Shown: positions 17,595 through 25,289 of the stretch, piece by piece
How the letters are laid out: every line of letters starts with the position of its first letter
Position numbering within the stretch: the stretch's first letter is position 1
Assembly: GCA_937864465.1 (NCBI GenBank)
Contig: CALMJU010000064.1
Location: 1-45,717 of the forward strand
Source: an uncultured Acidobacteriota bacterium
Lineage (GTDB): Bacteria > Acidobacteriota > Polarisedimenticolia > Polarisedimenticolales > JAIQFR01
DNA: 45,717 nucleotides
Direction: 5' to 3'
Made by a program: the position numbers and the translations under genes
Notes under the pieces: model-generated
What the model saw: only the letters and a program-made list of their open reading frames with translations
Told to the model about the DNA's origin: nothing
The model's database searches: none

Positions 17595-18577
17595 GGCACC
17601 TCGACCGCGTCGAAGACGCGCTGCACGAGCTCGTCCGCCGTGACCGACTCGGCCTCGGCCTCGAACGAGAGGATCAACCGGTGCCTCAGCACGTCGTGGC
17701 CGACGGCCTTGACGTCCTCGGGCGTCACGAACCCCCTCCCTCTCAGGAAGGCGTGGCCGCGCGCCGCCGCCACCAGGTAGAGCGTGGCGCGCGGCGAGGC
17801 CCCGTACTGCAGGAGCGGCTCGATGTCCAGGCGGAACTCCTTGGGCCGCCTCGTGGCCTGGACCAGCCGGACGGCGTAATCCCGGACCCTCTCGTCCACG
17901 TAGATCGAGAGCATCGCCTCGCGCGCGCTCCCGATCGCGGCCAAATCGACGACCGGATGCGCGGAGGGCTCCTCGGCGACGCTCATCCGATCGAGGATCT
18001 GGCGCTCTTCCTCGGCGCTCGGGTAGTCGACCTTCAGCTTCAGCATGAAACGATCCACCTGCGCCTCGGGAAGAGGGTAGGTGCCCTCCTGCTCGATCGG
18101 GTTCTGTGTGGCGAGCACGAGGAAGGGGACCGGCAGCGGGAACGTCGCGTCGCCCAGCGTGACCTGCCGCTCCTGCATCGCCTCGAGGAGCGCCGACTGC
18201 ACCTTCGCCGGGGCCCGGTTGACCTCGTCCGCGAGCACGAAGTTCGCGAAGATCGGCCCCTTCCTCGGGGCGAAGGTTCCCTCCTTCTGGTGGTACACGA
18301 GTGTCCCCGTCAGGTCCGCCGGCAGCAGGTCGGGAGTGAACTGGATTCGCTGGAACGACCCTCGCACCGCGGAGGCCATGCATCGGACCGCCAGCGTCTT
18401 CGCGAGGCCGGGCACCCCCTCGATCAGGATGTGGCCCCGCGCCAGCAGGCCGATCACCATTCGCTCGAGGAGGTAGCGCTGGCCGACGATCACCTTCCGC
18501 ACTTCGGCGAGCAGTTGCTCGACCGCCGCCGACTCGCGCTGGACCCGCTCCTGGATCGCCTGAATCTCTTCGTGCAT
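17591..18577 (-). CDS. moxR: MoxR-family AAA+ ATPase
   Basis: 328-aa AAA+ chaperone-like ATPase. Walker A is GVPGLAKT (54-61), Walker B LADEVN (115-120), with the typical RIQFTPDLLPADLTG insert before it, sensor ATQNPIEQEGTYPLPEAQ and the RFMLKL arginine-finger region. It is of normal family length. ATG 18577 has a clear GGAGGAG ribosome site; an upstream ATG at 18661 lies in the promoter spacer and is rejected. It heads a ten-gene run (moxR to ltaE) in which most junctions overlap by a few bases. MoxR proteins activate vWA-containing clients, here most likely BatA/BatB. Confidence 0.93.
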   Translation of the reverse strand: MHEEIQAIQERVQRESAAVEQLLAEVRKVIVGQRYLLERMVIGLLARGHILIEGVPGLAKTLAVRCMASAVRGSFQRIQFTPDLLPADLTGTLVYHQKEGTFAPRKGPIFANFVLADEVNRAPAKVQSALLEAMQERQVTLGDATFPLPVPFLVLATQNPIEQEGTYPLPEAQVDRFMLKLKVDYPSAEEERQILDRMSVAEEPSAHPVVDLAAIGSAREAMLSIYVDERVRDYAVRLVQATRRPKEFRLDIEPLLQYGASPRATLYLVAAARGHAFLRGRGFVTPEDVKAVGHDVLRHRLILSFEAEAESVTADELVQRVFDAVEVP

Positions 18578-18648
18578 CCCGCTCCTCCGCACCACCCGCC
18601 GGCTCGACGGTTTAGTCCTTGCGAACAAAGCACTTAAGACGATCCCGC

Positions 18649-18677
18649 ATTCTAGGCACAAGGCGAGGCCCTGTCAA
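18649..18677 (-). promoter_or_regulatory. Sigma-70 promoter of the moxR-bat-hemW-ltaE operon
   Basis: Minus-strand TTGACA (18677-18672), a 17-nt spacer and TAGAAT (18654-18649). The predicted transcription start is near 18642, giving a leader of about 65 nt before the moxR ATG. It appears to be the only promoter for the ten downstream genes. Confidence 0.75.
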
Positions 18678-18683
18678 ACCGCC

Positions 18684-18711
18684 GTGAAATCCGCGCGCGG
18701 AAACCTATATT
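18684..18711 (+). promoter_or_regulatory. Possible promoter of the MCP-cheW-cheA operon
   Basis: Plus-strand GTGAAA (18684-18689; 4 of 6) and TATATT (18706-18711; 5 of 6) with a 16-nt spacer, ending 78 nt before the MCP start. It lies back to back with the moxR promoter, their -35 boxes only about 6 nt apart, so the two may compete or share a regulator. Confidence 0.45.
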
Positions 18712-18789
18712 TCCCGGGGCGCCGGAGGCCGCCGCCGACGCGGCGGCGGGACGGTGCCCACGGGGTTCCGGATGTCGGGGGGAGCGAGC

Positions 18790-20028
18790 ATGAAAACGAA
18801 GCTCGGGGCGAGCTTTCTGTTCGTCACGCTCGCCTGCACCGCGGCCGCGGTCCTCGTCCCCCTCGTCCAGCCCGACCCGTTCTGGGGCCCCCTCCTCGTC
18901 GTCAGCATCGATCTCGCCATCGGTCTCGGCGCGGCGTGGTTCGTCTCGCACCTCCTGACCCGCCGGCTCCGCCTCCTGGCGTCGGCCGCGTCGGTGATCA
19001 GCCACGGCGACCTGACCCGCCGCATCGAGATCGCCGGGTCCGACGAGACGGCCCATCTCGCCCGATCGTTCTCGGCGATGATCGAGAGCCTCCTGAGCAT
19101 CGTCCTCGACGTCCGATCCACCGCGGAGCACGTCCACGACTCCGCCCTCGCGCTCTCCCGCGCCTCCGAGGAGATGAACGCAGCCACCGAGGAGATCGCG
19201 ACGGCGGCCGAGGGCATCGCGCGAGGCGCCGAGCAGCAGGCCTCCCAGGTCGCGGAGAGCGTCTCCACCACCCGCGCCCTCGCCCTCGCCCTCGAGCGCA
19301 TCGCGGCCAGCGCGAGCGACGTCGACCTCACCGCCAGCGCGGCGGTCGCGCGGGCCACCGACGGCGAGGCCGACTCCCGTCGGGCCTCCGAGGAGATCAC
19401 CGCGCTCTCCCGCAACGTCGCAGGGGCCGCGGCGGCGGTCGAGGGGTTCCGGAGCCAGGCGGACGAGATCGGCAAGATCGTCGCCTTCATCACGTCGCTC
19501 TCCCACGAAACGCACCTTTTGGCCCTCAACGCGGAGATCGAGGCCGCGCGGGCGGGCGAGGAAGGCCGCGGCTTCGCGGTCGTCGCGGAGGAGGTGCGCC
19601 GCCTCGCCGAGAGCGTCTTCGAGTTCGCCGGCCAGATCTCCCGGATCAGCGACGACATCACCCGCGGCACGGGGCGGGTCGCGGTCGAGATCCGGGAGAG
19701 CGAGGAGGCCGCCGGCGAGGCCGCCACCGCGGTCGAGAGGGCGCGCGCCTCCTTCGAGAGCATCCGGACCGCCACGCAGGACACCGCGCGCGCCGCCGCG
19801 GAGATCTCCGCCCTCACGGGCGGGCAGCGCGCCGCGGCCGCGAGCGTCGTCTCCCTCCTCGAGGGGGTCTCGACCATCGCCCTCCGCAACGTCGAGGGGA
19901 CCGAGGAGGCGTCGGCGGCGACCGCGCAGCAGAACGCCTCGATGCAGGAGATGGCCCTCTCCGCGACGCGCCTCGCCCGGGCCTCCGACCAGCTCCGCGA
20001 TGTGATCTCGATCTTCAGGGTCGGTTGA
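18790..20028 (+). CDS. Methyl-accepting chemotaxis protein lacking a periplasmic sensor domain
   Basis: 412-aa chemoreceptor. Two membrane spans (about residues 8-26 and 32-54) are separated by only a few residues (QPDPF), so there is no periplasmic ligand domain. A HAMP domain follows (about 52-105), then a long coiled-coil signalling domain. The conserved hairpin tip, from [20 protein letters not shown] through [18 protein letters not shown] (about residues 236-275), is near-canonical and should bind CheA/CheW. No C-terminal CheR-docking pentapeptide is seen. ATG 18790 was chosen for its GGAG site; an ATG at 18754 would add 12 residues without a clear ribosome site. It is first in an MCP-cheW-cheA operon. 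Input is probably intramembrane, cytoplasmic or via a partner. Confidence 0.9.
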   Translation: MKTKLGASFLFVTLACTAAAVLVPLVQPDPFWGPLLVVSIDLAIGLGAAWFVSHLLTRRLRLLASAASVISHGDLTRRIEIAGSDETAHLARSFSAMIESLLSIVLDVRSTAEHVHDSALALSRASEEMNAATEEIATAAEGIARGAEQQASQVAESVSTTRALALALERIAASASDVDLTASAAVARATDGEADSRRASEEITALSRNVAGAAAAVEGFRSQADEIGKIVAFITSLSHETHLLALNAEIEAARAGEEGRGFAVVAEEVRRLAESVFEFAGQISRISDDITRGTGRVAVEIRESEEAAGEAATAVERARASFESIRTATQDTARAAAEISALTGGQRAAAASVVSLLEGVSTIALRNVEGTEEASAATAQQNASMQEMALSATRLARASDQLRDVISIFRVG

Positions 20029-20032
20029 ACCG

Positions 20033-20443
20033 ATGCCCGCCGGGACGGCCCCGACGAAGCCCGCCCGCGCTGCGGAAGAGGACCGCGTACTCGTCTTCGG
20101 CTGCGGCGGGCGGCGCCTCGCGCTCGGCCTGCGCCACGTCGCGGGACTCGTCGAGGCCGGGCGCCCCGTTCCGGTTCCGCTCGCGCCCGACTTCGTCGTC
20201 GGCCTTCTCGACCGGCGCGGCAGCGTCCTCGCGGTCCTGGACCTCTCCCGCCTCCTCGGGCACGAGGGCGGCCCCGTGGCCCCCTTCGTCGTGCGGCTGG
20301 CGGCCCCCTGGGACCACGTGGCCCTGCGGGTGGCGGAGCCCGTCCGCCTCGTCCCGCCCGCGGATCGGGAAGGCGCGGAGATCCTCGATCCGAACGCCCT
20401 GCTCGCGCTCGCGCAGTCCGCCCTCCCGGCGGGGAGGATCTGA
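20033..20443 (+). CDS. cheW: CheW-like coupling protein
   Basis: 136-aa CheW-domain protein linking the receptor to CheA. Family features are VLVFGCGGRRLALGL at the N-terminus, an ALGLRHVAGLVEAGRPVPVP receptor/kinase surface, FVVGLLDRRGSVLAVLDLSRLLG and the terminal VRLVPP segment. The ATG at 20033 follows the MCP stop by 4 nt. It is diverged from classical CheW and slightly short, but its place between MCP and CheA makes the assignment secure. Confidence 0.85.
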   Translation: MPAGTAPTKPARAAEEDRVLVFGCGGRRLALGLRHVAGLVEAGRPVPVPLAPDFVVGLLDRRGSVLAVLDLSRLLGHEGGPVAPFVVRLAAPWDHVALRVAEPVRLVPPADREGAEILDPNALLALAQSALPAGRI

Positions 20444-20446
20444 CGC

Positions 20447-22297
20447 TTGGACGTCACGCGCTACCTCCGCCTCTTCGTTTGCGAGTCGAGGGAGCATCTC
20501 GAACGCGCCCGCTCGACGACACGGGCGCTCTGCGCCCCCGATTCCGCGCCCGAGGCGACGCGCGAGATGCTCCGGCACGCGCACTCGATCAAGGGAATGG
20601 CGGCCTCCATGGGCTACGGGACGATCGCGAGCCTGGCGCACGCGGCGGAGGACCTCCTCGACTCGCTCCAGCGATCCCGCCGGACGGCGGCGAGGCGCGA
20701 CGGCGATCTCCTCTCCGAGACGCTCGACGCGCTCGAAACGATGGTGGGCGCCGCCGAGTGCGGCGCGGAGATCCCCGCGGCCTCCGCCCTCGAGTCGGCG
20801 CTGCGCGGGCGCGCCGAGGAGGCCGGGGCGCCCGCCCCCGGCGAGACCTCCGGGGGACGATCGGCCGCCGACCTCCCGCCGGCCCCGGCGCCGCAGCGCG
20901 TCCGCGTCCGCGCGACGCTCGAGGCGGATCTCCGGGCTCTTCCCGCCCTTCGCGCCGCGGAGATCCTCGGCAGGCTCACCGCCTTCGGGCGCGTCGTATC
21001 GTCGGACCCTCCGCCCGCCGCGCTGCGCCTCGGCCGCTTCCACGGCGCCCTCGAGGCCGAGGTCGAGACCAGGATCCCCCCGGACGAGATCGCGCGCTCG
21101 CTCGCCGCGACCCCGGGTCTCGCGTCGATCGTCGCCGACCGCGCTCCCGTCCTCGCGCCTCCTCGCGAGCCCCTGCCCGCGGGCCCCCTCGTGCGCGTCC
21201 CGGCGGAACGCCTCGATGCCCTCCTCCGCGCCGCCTCCGACCTCATGGTCGCGCAGGGCCGAGTGCTCCCCGATCTCGCGAGGTCGCCCGAGCCCGGCAC
21301 CCGGCAGTCCGCGCTGCGCTGCCAGTCGATGCTCCGCGCCCTCCACGCCGAGATCGTCGAGATGCGGCTCGTCCCCTTCGAGGCGGTCGAGGATCGCTTC
21401 GCCGGCCGCGTGCAGGATCTTGCCTCGCAGCTCGGGAAGCGGGTGCGGCTCGAGATCGCCGGCCGCGAGGTCCGGCTCGACCGCTCCGTGCTCGACGCTC
21501 TCGTCGATCCCCTTCTCCACATGATCCGGAACGCCCTCGATCACGGCATCGAGTCCCCCGCCGAGCGCGCCGCGGCGGGGAAAGAGGCCGAGGGGCGGCT
21601 CTCGATCGAGCTCGAGCGGCACGGCGAGGAGCTGCGCGTGTCGGTGCGCGACGACGGGCGGGGAATGGATGCGGAGCGCCTTCGGATCGCCGCCGTCGAG
21701 AGGGGGCTCCTCTCCGCCTCCGACGCCGCCGCCCTCGACGAGGCCTCCTGCCTGGGGCTGAGCACGCTGCCGGGCCTCACGACGGCGGTCTACCCGTCGG
21801 CCCTCTCCGGCCGCGGGGTCGGCATGGACGTGGTCCGGAGCGACATCGAGCGCCTCGGCGGAAGGCTGACGATCTCCTCGGAGAGCGGCCGCGGGACGAC
21901 GATCGCCGTCCGGATCCCGCTCACCCTCGCCGTCGTTCCGACGCTCCTGGTCCGCTGCCGTGCCGAGACGTTCGCACTGCCGATCTCGACCGTATCGAGG
22001 CTCGTGCGCTTCGACGGCGAGCCGGGGAGCCGCGCTCCCCTGCCGTCCACCGTCGTCCGCCTCGCCGAGAGGCTTCGCCTACCGGGAAGCGACCGCGAGG
22101 GCGGAGCCCCGGAGATGGCCCTGTGCTGCTCGGCGGGAGATCGCGCCGTGGGAATCGTCGTCGACGAGGTCCTCGGCCGCAGGGACGCCCTCGTGCAGCC
22201 GCTCCGGCCCCCGCTCTCCGCCCTTCGCGAGTACTCGGGCGCCGCCCTCCTCGACGACGGGTCGGTCGCCCTTCTCCTCGATCCCGCCGCCCTCTGA
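20447..22297 (+). CDS. cheA: Chemotaxis histidine kinase CheA
   Basis: 616-aa CheA with all five domains: HPt P1 with phospho-acceptor H46 in HAHSIKGMAASMGYG; a P2-like regulator-binding domain (about residues 145-225, RVRVRATLEADLRALPALRA); dimerisation P3; ATP-binding P4 with N box HMIRNALDHGIE, G1 DDGRGMD and G2 GRGVGMDVV; and a C-terminal CheW-like P5 (VPTLLVRCRAETFALPISTV). There is no fused receiver. The start is TTG 20447, preceded by GGGGAGG in the end of cheW. No CheY, CheB or CheR lies nearby, although the P2-like domain implies a separate response regulator elsewhere. Confidence 0.93.
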   Translation: MDVTRYLRLFVCESREHLERARSTTRALCAPDSAPEATREMLRHAHSIKGMAASMGYGTIASLAHAAEDLLDSLQRSRRTAARRDGDLLSETLDALETMVGAAECGAEIPAASALESALRGRAEEAGAPAPGETSGGRSAADLPPAPAPQRVRVRATLEADLRALPALRAAEILGRLTAFGRVVSSDPPPAALRLGRFHGALEAEVETRIPPDEIARSLAATPGLASIVADRAPVLAPPREPLPAGPLVRVPAERLDALLRAASDLMVAQGRVLPDLARSPEPGTRQSALRCQSMLRALHAEIVEMRLVPFEAVEDRFAGRVQDLASQLGKRVRLEIAGREVRLDRSVLDALVDPLLHMIRNALDHGIESPAERAAAGKEAEGRLSIELERHGEELRVSVRDDGRGMDAERLRIAAVERGLLSASDAAALDEASCLGLSTLPGLTTAVYPSALSGRGVGMDVVRSDIERLGGRLTISSESGRGTTIAVRIPLTLAVVPTLLVRCRAETFALPISTVSRLVRFDGEPGSRAPLPSTVVRLAERLRLPGSDREGGAPEMALCCSAGDRAVGIVVDEVLGRRDALVQPLRPPLSALREYSGAALLDDGSVALLLDPAAL

Positions 22298-22309
22298 AGG
22301 AACCGCGGC

Positions 22310-22642
22310 TCAGCCCAGGTGCTTCTCGAGCAGCCTTCGGATCTGCTCCTTGGGCGCCGCGCCCACCATCTGGTCGACGACGCGTCCGTCCTTGAACACC
22401 ATGAGCATGGGAATGCTGCGGACCCCGAAACGGTTCGCGAGGTCCCCGCTCTCGTCCACGTCGACCTTCGCCACCGCCGCCCGTCCCGCCATCTCCGCCG
22501 CGATCTGCTCGAGCGCGGGGGCGATCGCCTTGCACGGCCCGCACCAGCCGGCCCAGAAGTCCACGAGAACCGGCCCAGCGAGCTTCGAGATCTCGGCGTC
22601 GAAGTTGTCGTCGTTGAGGTGTAGGATCGGGCCGTTCGGCAT
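22310..22642 (-). CDS. trxA: Thioredoxin
   Basis: 110-aa cytoplasmic thioredoxin for dithiol-disulfide exchange. The active site is WCGPC with C34 and C37, preceded by VLVDFWAG; the cis-proline motif is RSIPMLMVFKDGR. It is standard length with no signal peptide. It converges on cheA with a 12-nt gap and is divergent from rsmA. A minus-strand extended -10 box (TGCTATAGT) ends 47 nt upstream of the ATG. Confidence 0.96.
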   Translation of the reverse strand: MPNGPILHLNDDNFDAEISKLAGPVLVDFWAGWCGPCKAIAPALEQIAAEMAGRAAVAKVDVDESGDLANRFGVRSIPMLMVFKDGRVVDQMVGAAPKEQIRRLLEKHLG

Positions 22643-22689
22643 CGCTCCTCCCGGGTCGTATCGTCCCTGCGGAATGAGGAAAGGCCGGC

Positions 22690-22698
22690 ACTATAGCA
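22690..22698 (-). promoter_or_regulatory. Extended -10 promoter for trxA
   Basis: Minus-strand TGCTATAGT, matching the extended -10 pattern TGnTATAaT, with no good -35 box 16-18 nt upstream. The expected start is near 22683, about 41 nt ahead of the trxA ATG. It shares its edge base with the rsmA ATG at 22698. Confidence 0.45.
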
Positions 22699-23561
22699 TG
22701 CGGTCCGAGGCCCCTCCCCCCTCCGGGTTCCACCGTCCCGCCCGCCGCCGGTTCGGTCAGAACTTCCTCGTCGCCCCGGCCGCCGCGGAGAGGATCGTCG
22801 CCGCGCTCGACCCCGAGCCGGGAGAGCCCGTGCTCGAGATCGGACCAGGCCGCGGCGCGATCACCGAGCCCCTCGTCGCGCGCGCCGGCCGGATCGCCGC
22901 CGTCGAAGTCGACCGCGATCTCGCGCGCGAGCTCCGGTCCCGCTTCGACCCCGAGCGCCTCGTCCTGCTGGAGGGAGACGCGCTGCGGCTCGACCTCGCG
23001 GATGCCCTCCGCGCCCTCGGACGAGATCCCGACGGGCGTCTCGCCGTCGCCGGGAACCTCCCGTTCAACATCTCGAAGCCCTTCGCCGCGAAGATGGTGC
23101 GCGAGCGCGCGAGGATCGGCCGCGCGGTCCTGACCTTCCAGCGGGAGGTAGCGGACCGGATCCTGGCCGGCCCCGGCTCGAAGGCGTACGGGCCGATCTC
23201 CGTCCTCGCGGGATTCGCGTTCCGGATCGAGAGCCTCTTCGACCTTCCTCCCGGCGCCTTCCGCCCGCGCCCCCGCGTCGTCTCCACCGTGACGCGCTGG
23301 ATCCCCCGCCGCGACGGCGGCCTCGACCCTCTCCTCGAGGATCGCCTGCGCGCCTGCCTCGCGGCCTGCTTCGGGCGCAGGCGCCGCACGCTCCTCGCGA
23401 ACCTCCGCGAGGCGGTCCCCGGCGGGGCCCCGCGAGCCGTCGCGCTTCTGGAGGCCGCCGGCCTCCCCCCCGACGCCCGCGCGGAGGCGGTGCCCCCCTC
23501 CGGGTTCCTCGCGCTCGCCTCCGAATGGCCCGAGGGAGGCGCTCGCGCCGGAACGCTCTAA
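22698..23561 (+). CDS. rsmA: 16S rRNA dimethyladenosine transferase RsmA/KsgA
   Basis: SAM-dependent dimethylation of two adjacent adenosines in the 3' hairpin of 16S rRNA during small-subunit maturation. The 287-aa product starts with RRRFGQNFLV, then SAM motif I EIGPGRGAIT (GPGRG at 49-53), acidic E70 of motif II, and the catalytic NLPF motif (120-123; usually NLPY, with Phe an accepted variant). It ends in a small helical domain with CFGRRRRTLLANL. ATG 22698 lacks a strong ribosome site; an in-frame ATG at 22674 would add eight residues. The gene is on its own between a divergent trxA and the RNase J operon. Confidence 0.93.
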   Translation: MRSEAPPPSGFHRPARRRFGQNFLVAPAAAERIVAALDPEPGEPVLEIGPGRGAITEPLVARAGRIAAVEVDRDLARELRSRFDPERLVLLEGDALRLDLADALRALGRDPDGRLAVAGNLPFNISKPFAAKMVRERARIGRAVLTFQREVADRILAGPGSKAYGPISVLAGFAFRIESLFDLPPGAFRPRPRVVSTVTRWIPRRDGGLDPLLEDRLRACLAACFGRRRRTLLANLREAVPGGAPRAVALLEAAGLPPDARAEAVPPSGFLALASEWPEGGARAGTL

Positions 23562-23571
23562 CCTTAGCTTC

Positions 23572-23580
23572 TGCTATAAT
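23572..23580 (+). promoter_or_regulatory. Extended -10 promoter of the rnj-ftsK operon
   Basis: TGCTATAAT (23572-23580) is a perfect extended -10 box in the only AT-rich patch between rsmA and rnj. No TTGACA-like box is seen at the right distance. The expected start is near 23587, giving a leader of about 35-40 nt. Confidence 0.55.
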
Positions 23581-23621
23581 TTCGTTTCGCTGGCCGGGCG
23601 TGCCGCCCGCACGCCCCGGGG

Positions 23622-25289
23622 GTGGTTTTGCCGAGCGATTCGCACATCGAGATCGTCCCGCTCGGAGGCCTCGGCGAGTTCGGGATGAACCTCATGCTCT
23701 ACCGGCAGGGCGACGACTGCATTGTCGTCGACTGCGGGATGATGTTCCCCGGAGCCGACCACCTCGGGGTGGACGTCGTCATCCCGAGCCTCGCCCATCT
23801 CGACGACTGCGGAACGATCCACGGGGTCATCCTGACGCACGGGCACGAGGACCACACGGGCGCCTTGCCCTACCTCCTGGCGAAGCGCGACCTCCCCGTC
23901 CACGGCACGCCGTTCACACTGGGCCTCGTGCAGGGGCGTCTCGAGGAGCACGGCCTCGGACGCCCCGGCGCGCTCCGGACGTTCCCCGCCCCGGGCTCCC
24001 CGCTCCGCCTCGGCCCGTTCGAGATCGAGGGGATCCCCGTGGCGCACTCGATCCCGCAGGCGCTCCTCCTCGTGATCCGGACGTCCCTAGGAACGATCGT
24101 GCACACCGCCGACTTCAAGCTCGATCCCGATCCGACCGACGGCGCAGGGATCGATCTCTCGGCGCTGGAGCGCCTTGGAGAGGAAGGAGTGCTCGCGCTC
24201 CTCTCCGACAGCACGAACGCCGGCGAGCCCGGATTCACGGCCGGGGAGCGGAGCGTCGTCCCGGCCCTCGACTCCCTGGTCGCGGACGCCCGGAGGCGCG
24301 TGTTCGTCACGTGCTTCGCCAGCAACGTCCACCGCGTCCAGACGGTCTCGGACGTCGCGGCCCGCCACGGCCGGCGCGTCGCCCTCGTCGGATCCTCGAT
24401 GATCGGCCACTCGGAGGTCGCGGCCCGCCTGGGTCTCCTCCGGTTCCCCGCCGGCCACAGGATCGAGCCCGAGGCCGCGATGGACCTTCCGCCCGAGAAG
24501 GCGCTCTTCCTCGTGACCGGCTCCCAGGGCGAGCCGATGTCCGCCCTCGCCCGCATCGCCGTCGACGAGCACCGCGAGGCGCGGGTCGAGGAGGGCGACG
24601 TCGTCCTGCACTCCGCCCGGACGATCCCCGGCAACGAGAAGAGCGTGGGGCGCATGATCAACCACCTCTTCCGGCGGGGGGCCGAGGTGATCACGCGCAC
24701 GGAGGCCCCGATCCACGTCTCGGGACATCCCGCCCGCGAGGAGCTCAAGCTGCTCCTCCGCACGCTGCGGCCCCGGTTCCTTCTGCCGATCCACGGCGAG
24801 TACCGCCAGCTCCTCACCCACGCCCGTCTCGGCTCCGAGGCCGGCCTCGAGGCCGGCGCGGTCGTCGTGGCCGCGTCCGGCGACGTCGTCGCTCTCGGCG
24901 GCTCCTCGTGCGAGATCGTGGATCGCGTGCCGGTCGGCCAGGTGTTCATCGACGAGACCCTCGAGGAGGTCGATCTCGACGTCCTCCGCGACCGCAGGAG
25001 GATCGCGGGCGACGGCATCGTCGTGACGGTCGTGGCCGTGGACCGGGAGAGCGGCGCGGTCAACGGGACCCCGGAGATCGTCAGCCGCGGATTCGTCCCC
25101 GGAGACGACGACGCCGGCGTGCTCGACGACGCCCGCGCGGTCGTCGCGTCCGCGCTCTCCGACGCGACCCCGGAGGAGCGGGCCGACGAGGGCCTCCTCA
25201 AGGCCAGGATCCAGACGGAGCTGCGGCGGTTCCTGCGCCGGCGCACCCAGCGCAGGCCGCTGATCGTCCCCGTCGTCGTGGAGCTGTGA
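23622..25289 (+). CDS. rnj: Ribonuclease J
   Basis: Beta-CASP metallo-beta-lactamase ribonuclease with endo- and 5'-3' exonuclease activity in mRNA and rRNA processing. The 555-aa product has the dinuclear zinc motif H73-G-H75-E-D77-H78, followed by TGALPYLL, then HTADFKLDPDP and LLSDSTNA, the beta-CASP region FVTCFASNVHRVQ and GSQGEPMSALARIA, and SGHPAREELKLLL with PIHGEYRQL near the end of the catalytic core. A C-terminal domain follows. Starts at GTG 23622 or TTG 23628 are both possible because the GGGGGTGG site lies right there. The ftsK ATG overlaps its stop (TGATG). Confidence 0.94.
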   Translation: MVLPSDSHIEIVPLGGLGEFGMNLMLYRQGDDCIVVDCGMMFPGADHLGVDVVIPSLAHLDDCGTIHGVILTHGHEDHTGALPYLLAKRDLPVHGTPFTLGLVQGRLEEHGLGRPGALRTFPAPGSPLRLGPFEIEGIPVAHSIPQALLLVIRTSLGTIVHTADFKLDPDPTDGAGIDLSALERLGEEGVLALLSDSTNAGEPGFTAGERSVVPALDSLVADARRRVFVTCFASNVHRVQTVSDVAARHGRRVALVGSSMIGHSEVAARLGLLRFPAGHRIEPEAAMDLPPEKALFLVTGSQGEPMSALARIAVDEHREARVEEGDVVLHSARTIPGNEKSVGRMINHLFRRGAEVITRTEAPIHVSGHPAREELKLLLRTLRPRFLLPIHGEYRQLLTHARLGSEAGLEAGAVVVAASGDVVALGGSSCEIVDRVPVGQVFIDETLEEVDLDVLRDRRRIAGDGIVVTVVAVDRESGAVNGTPEIVSRGFVPGDDDAGVLDDARAVVASALSDATPEERADEGLLKARIQTELRRFLRRRTQRRPLIVPVVVEL

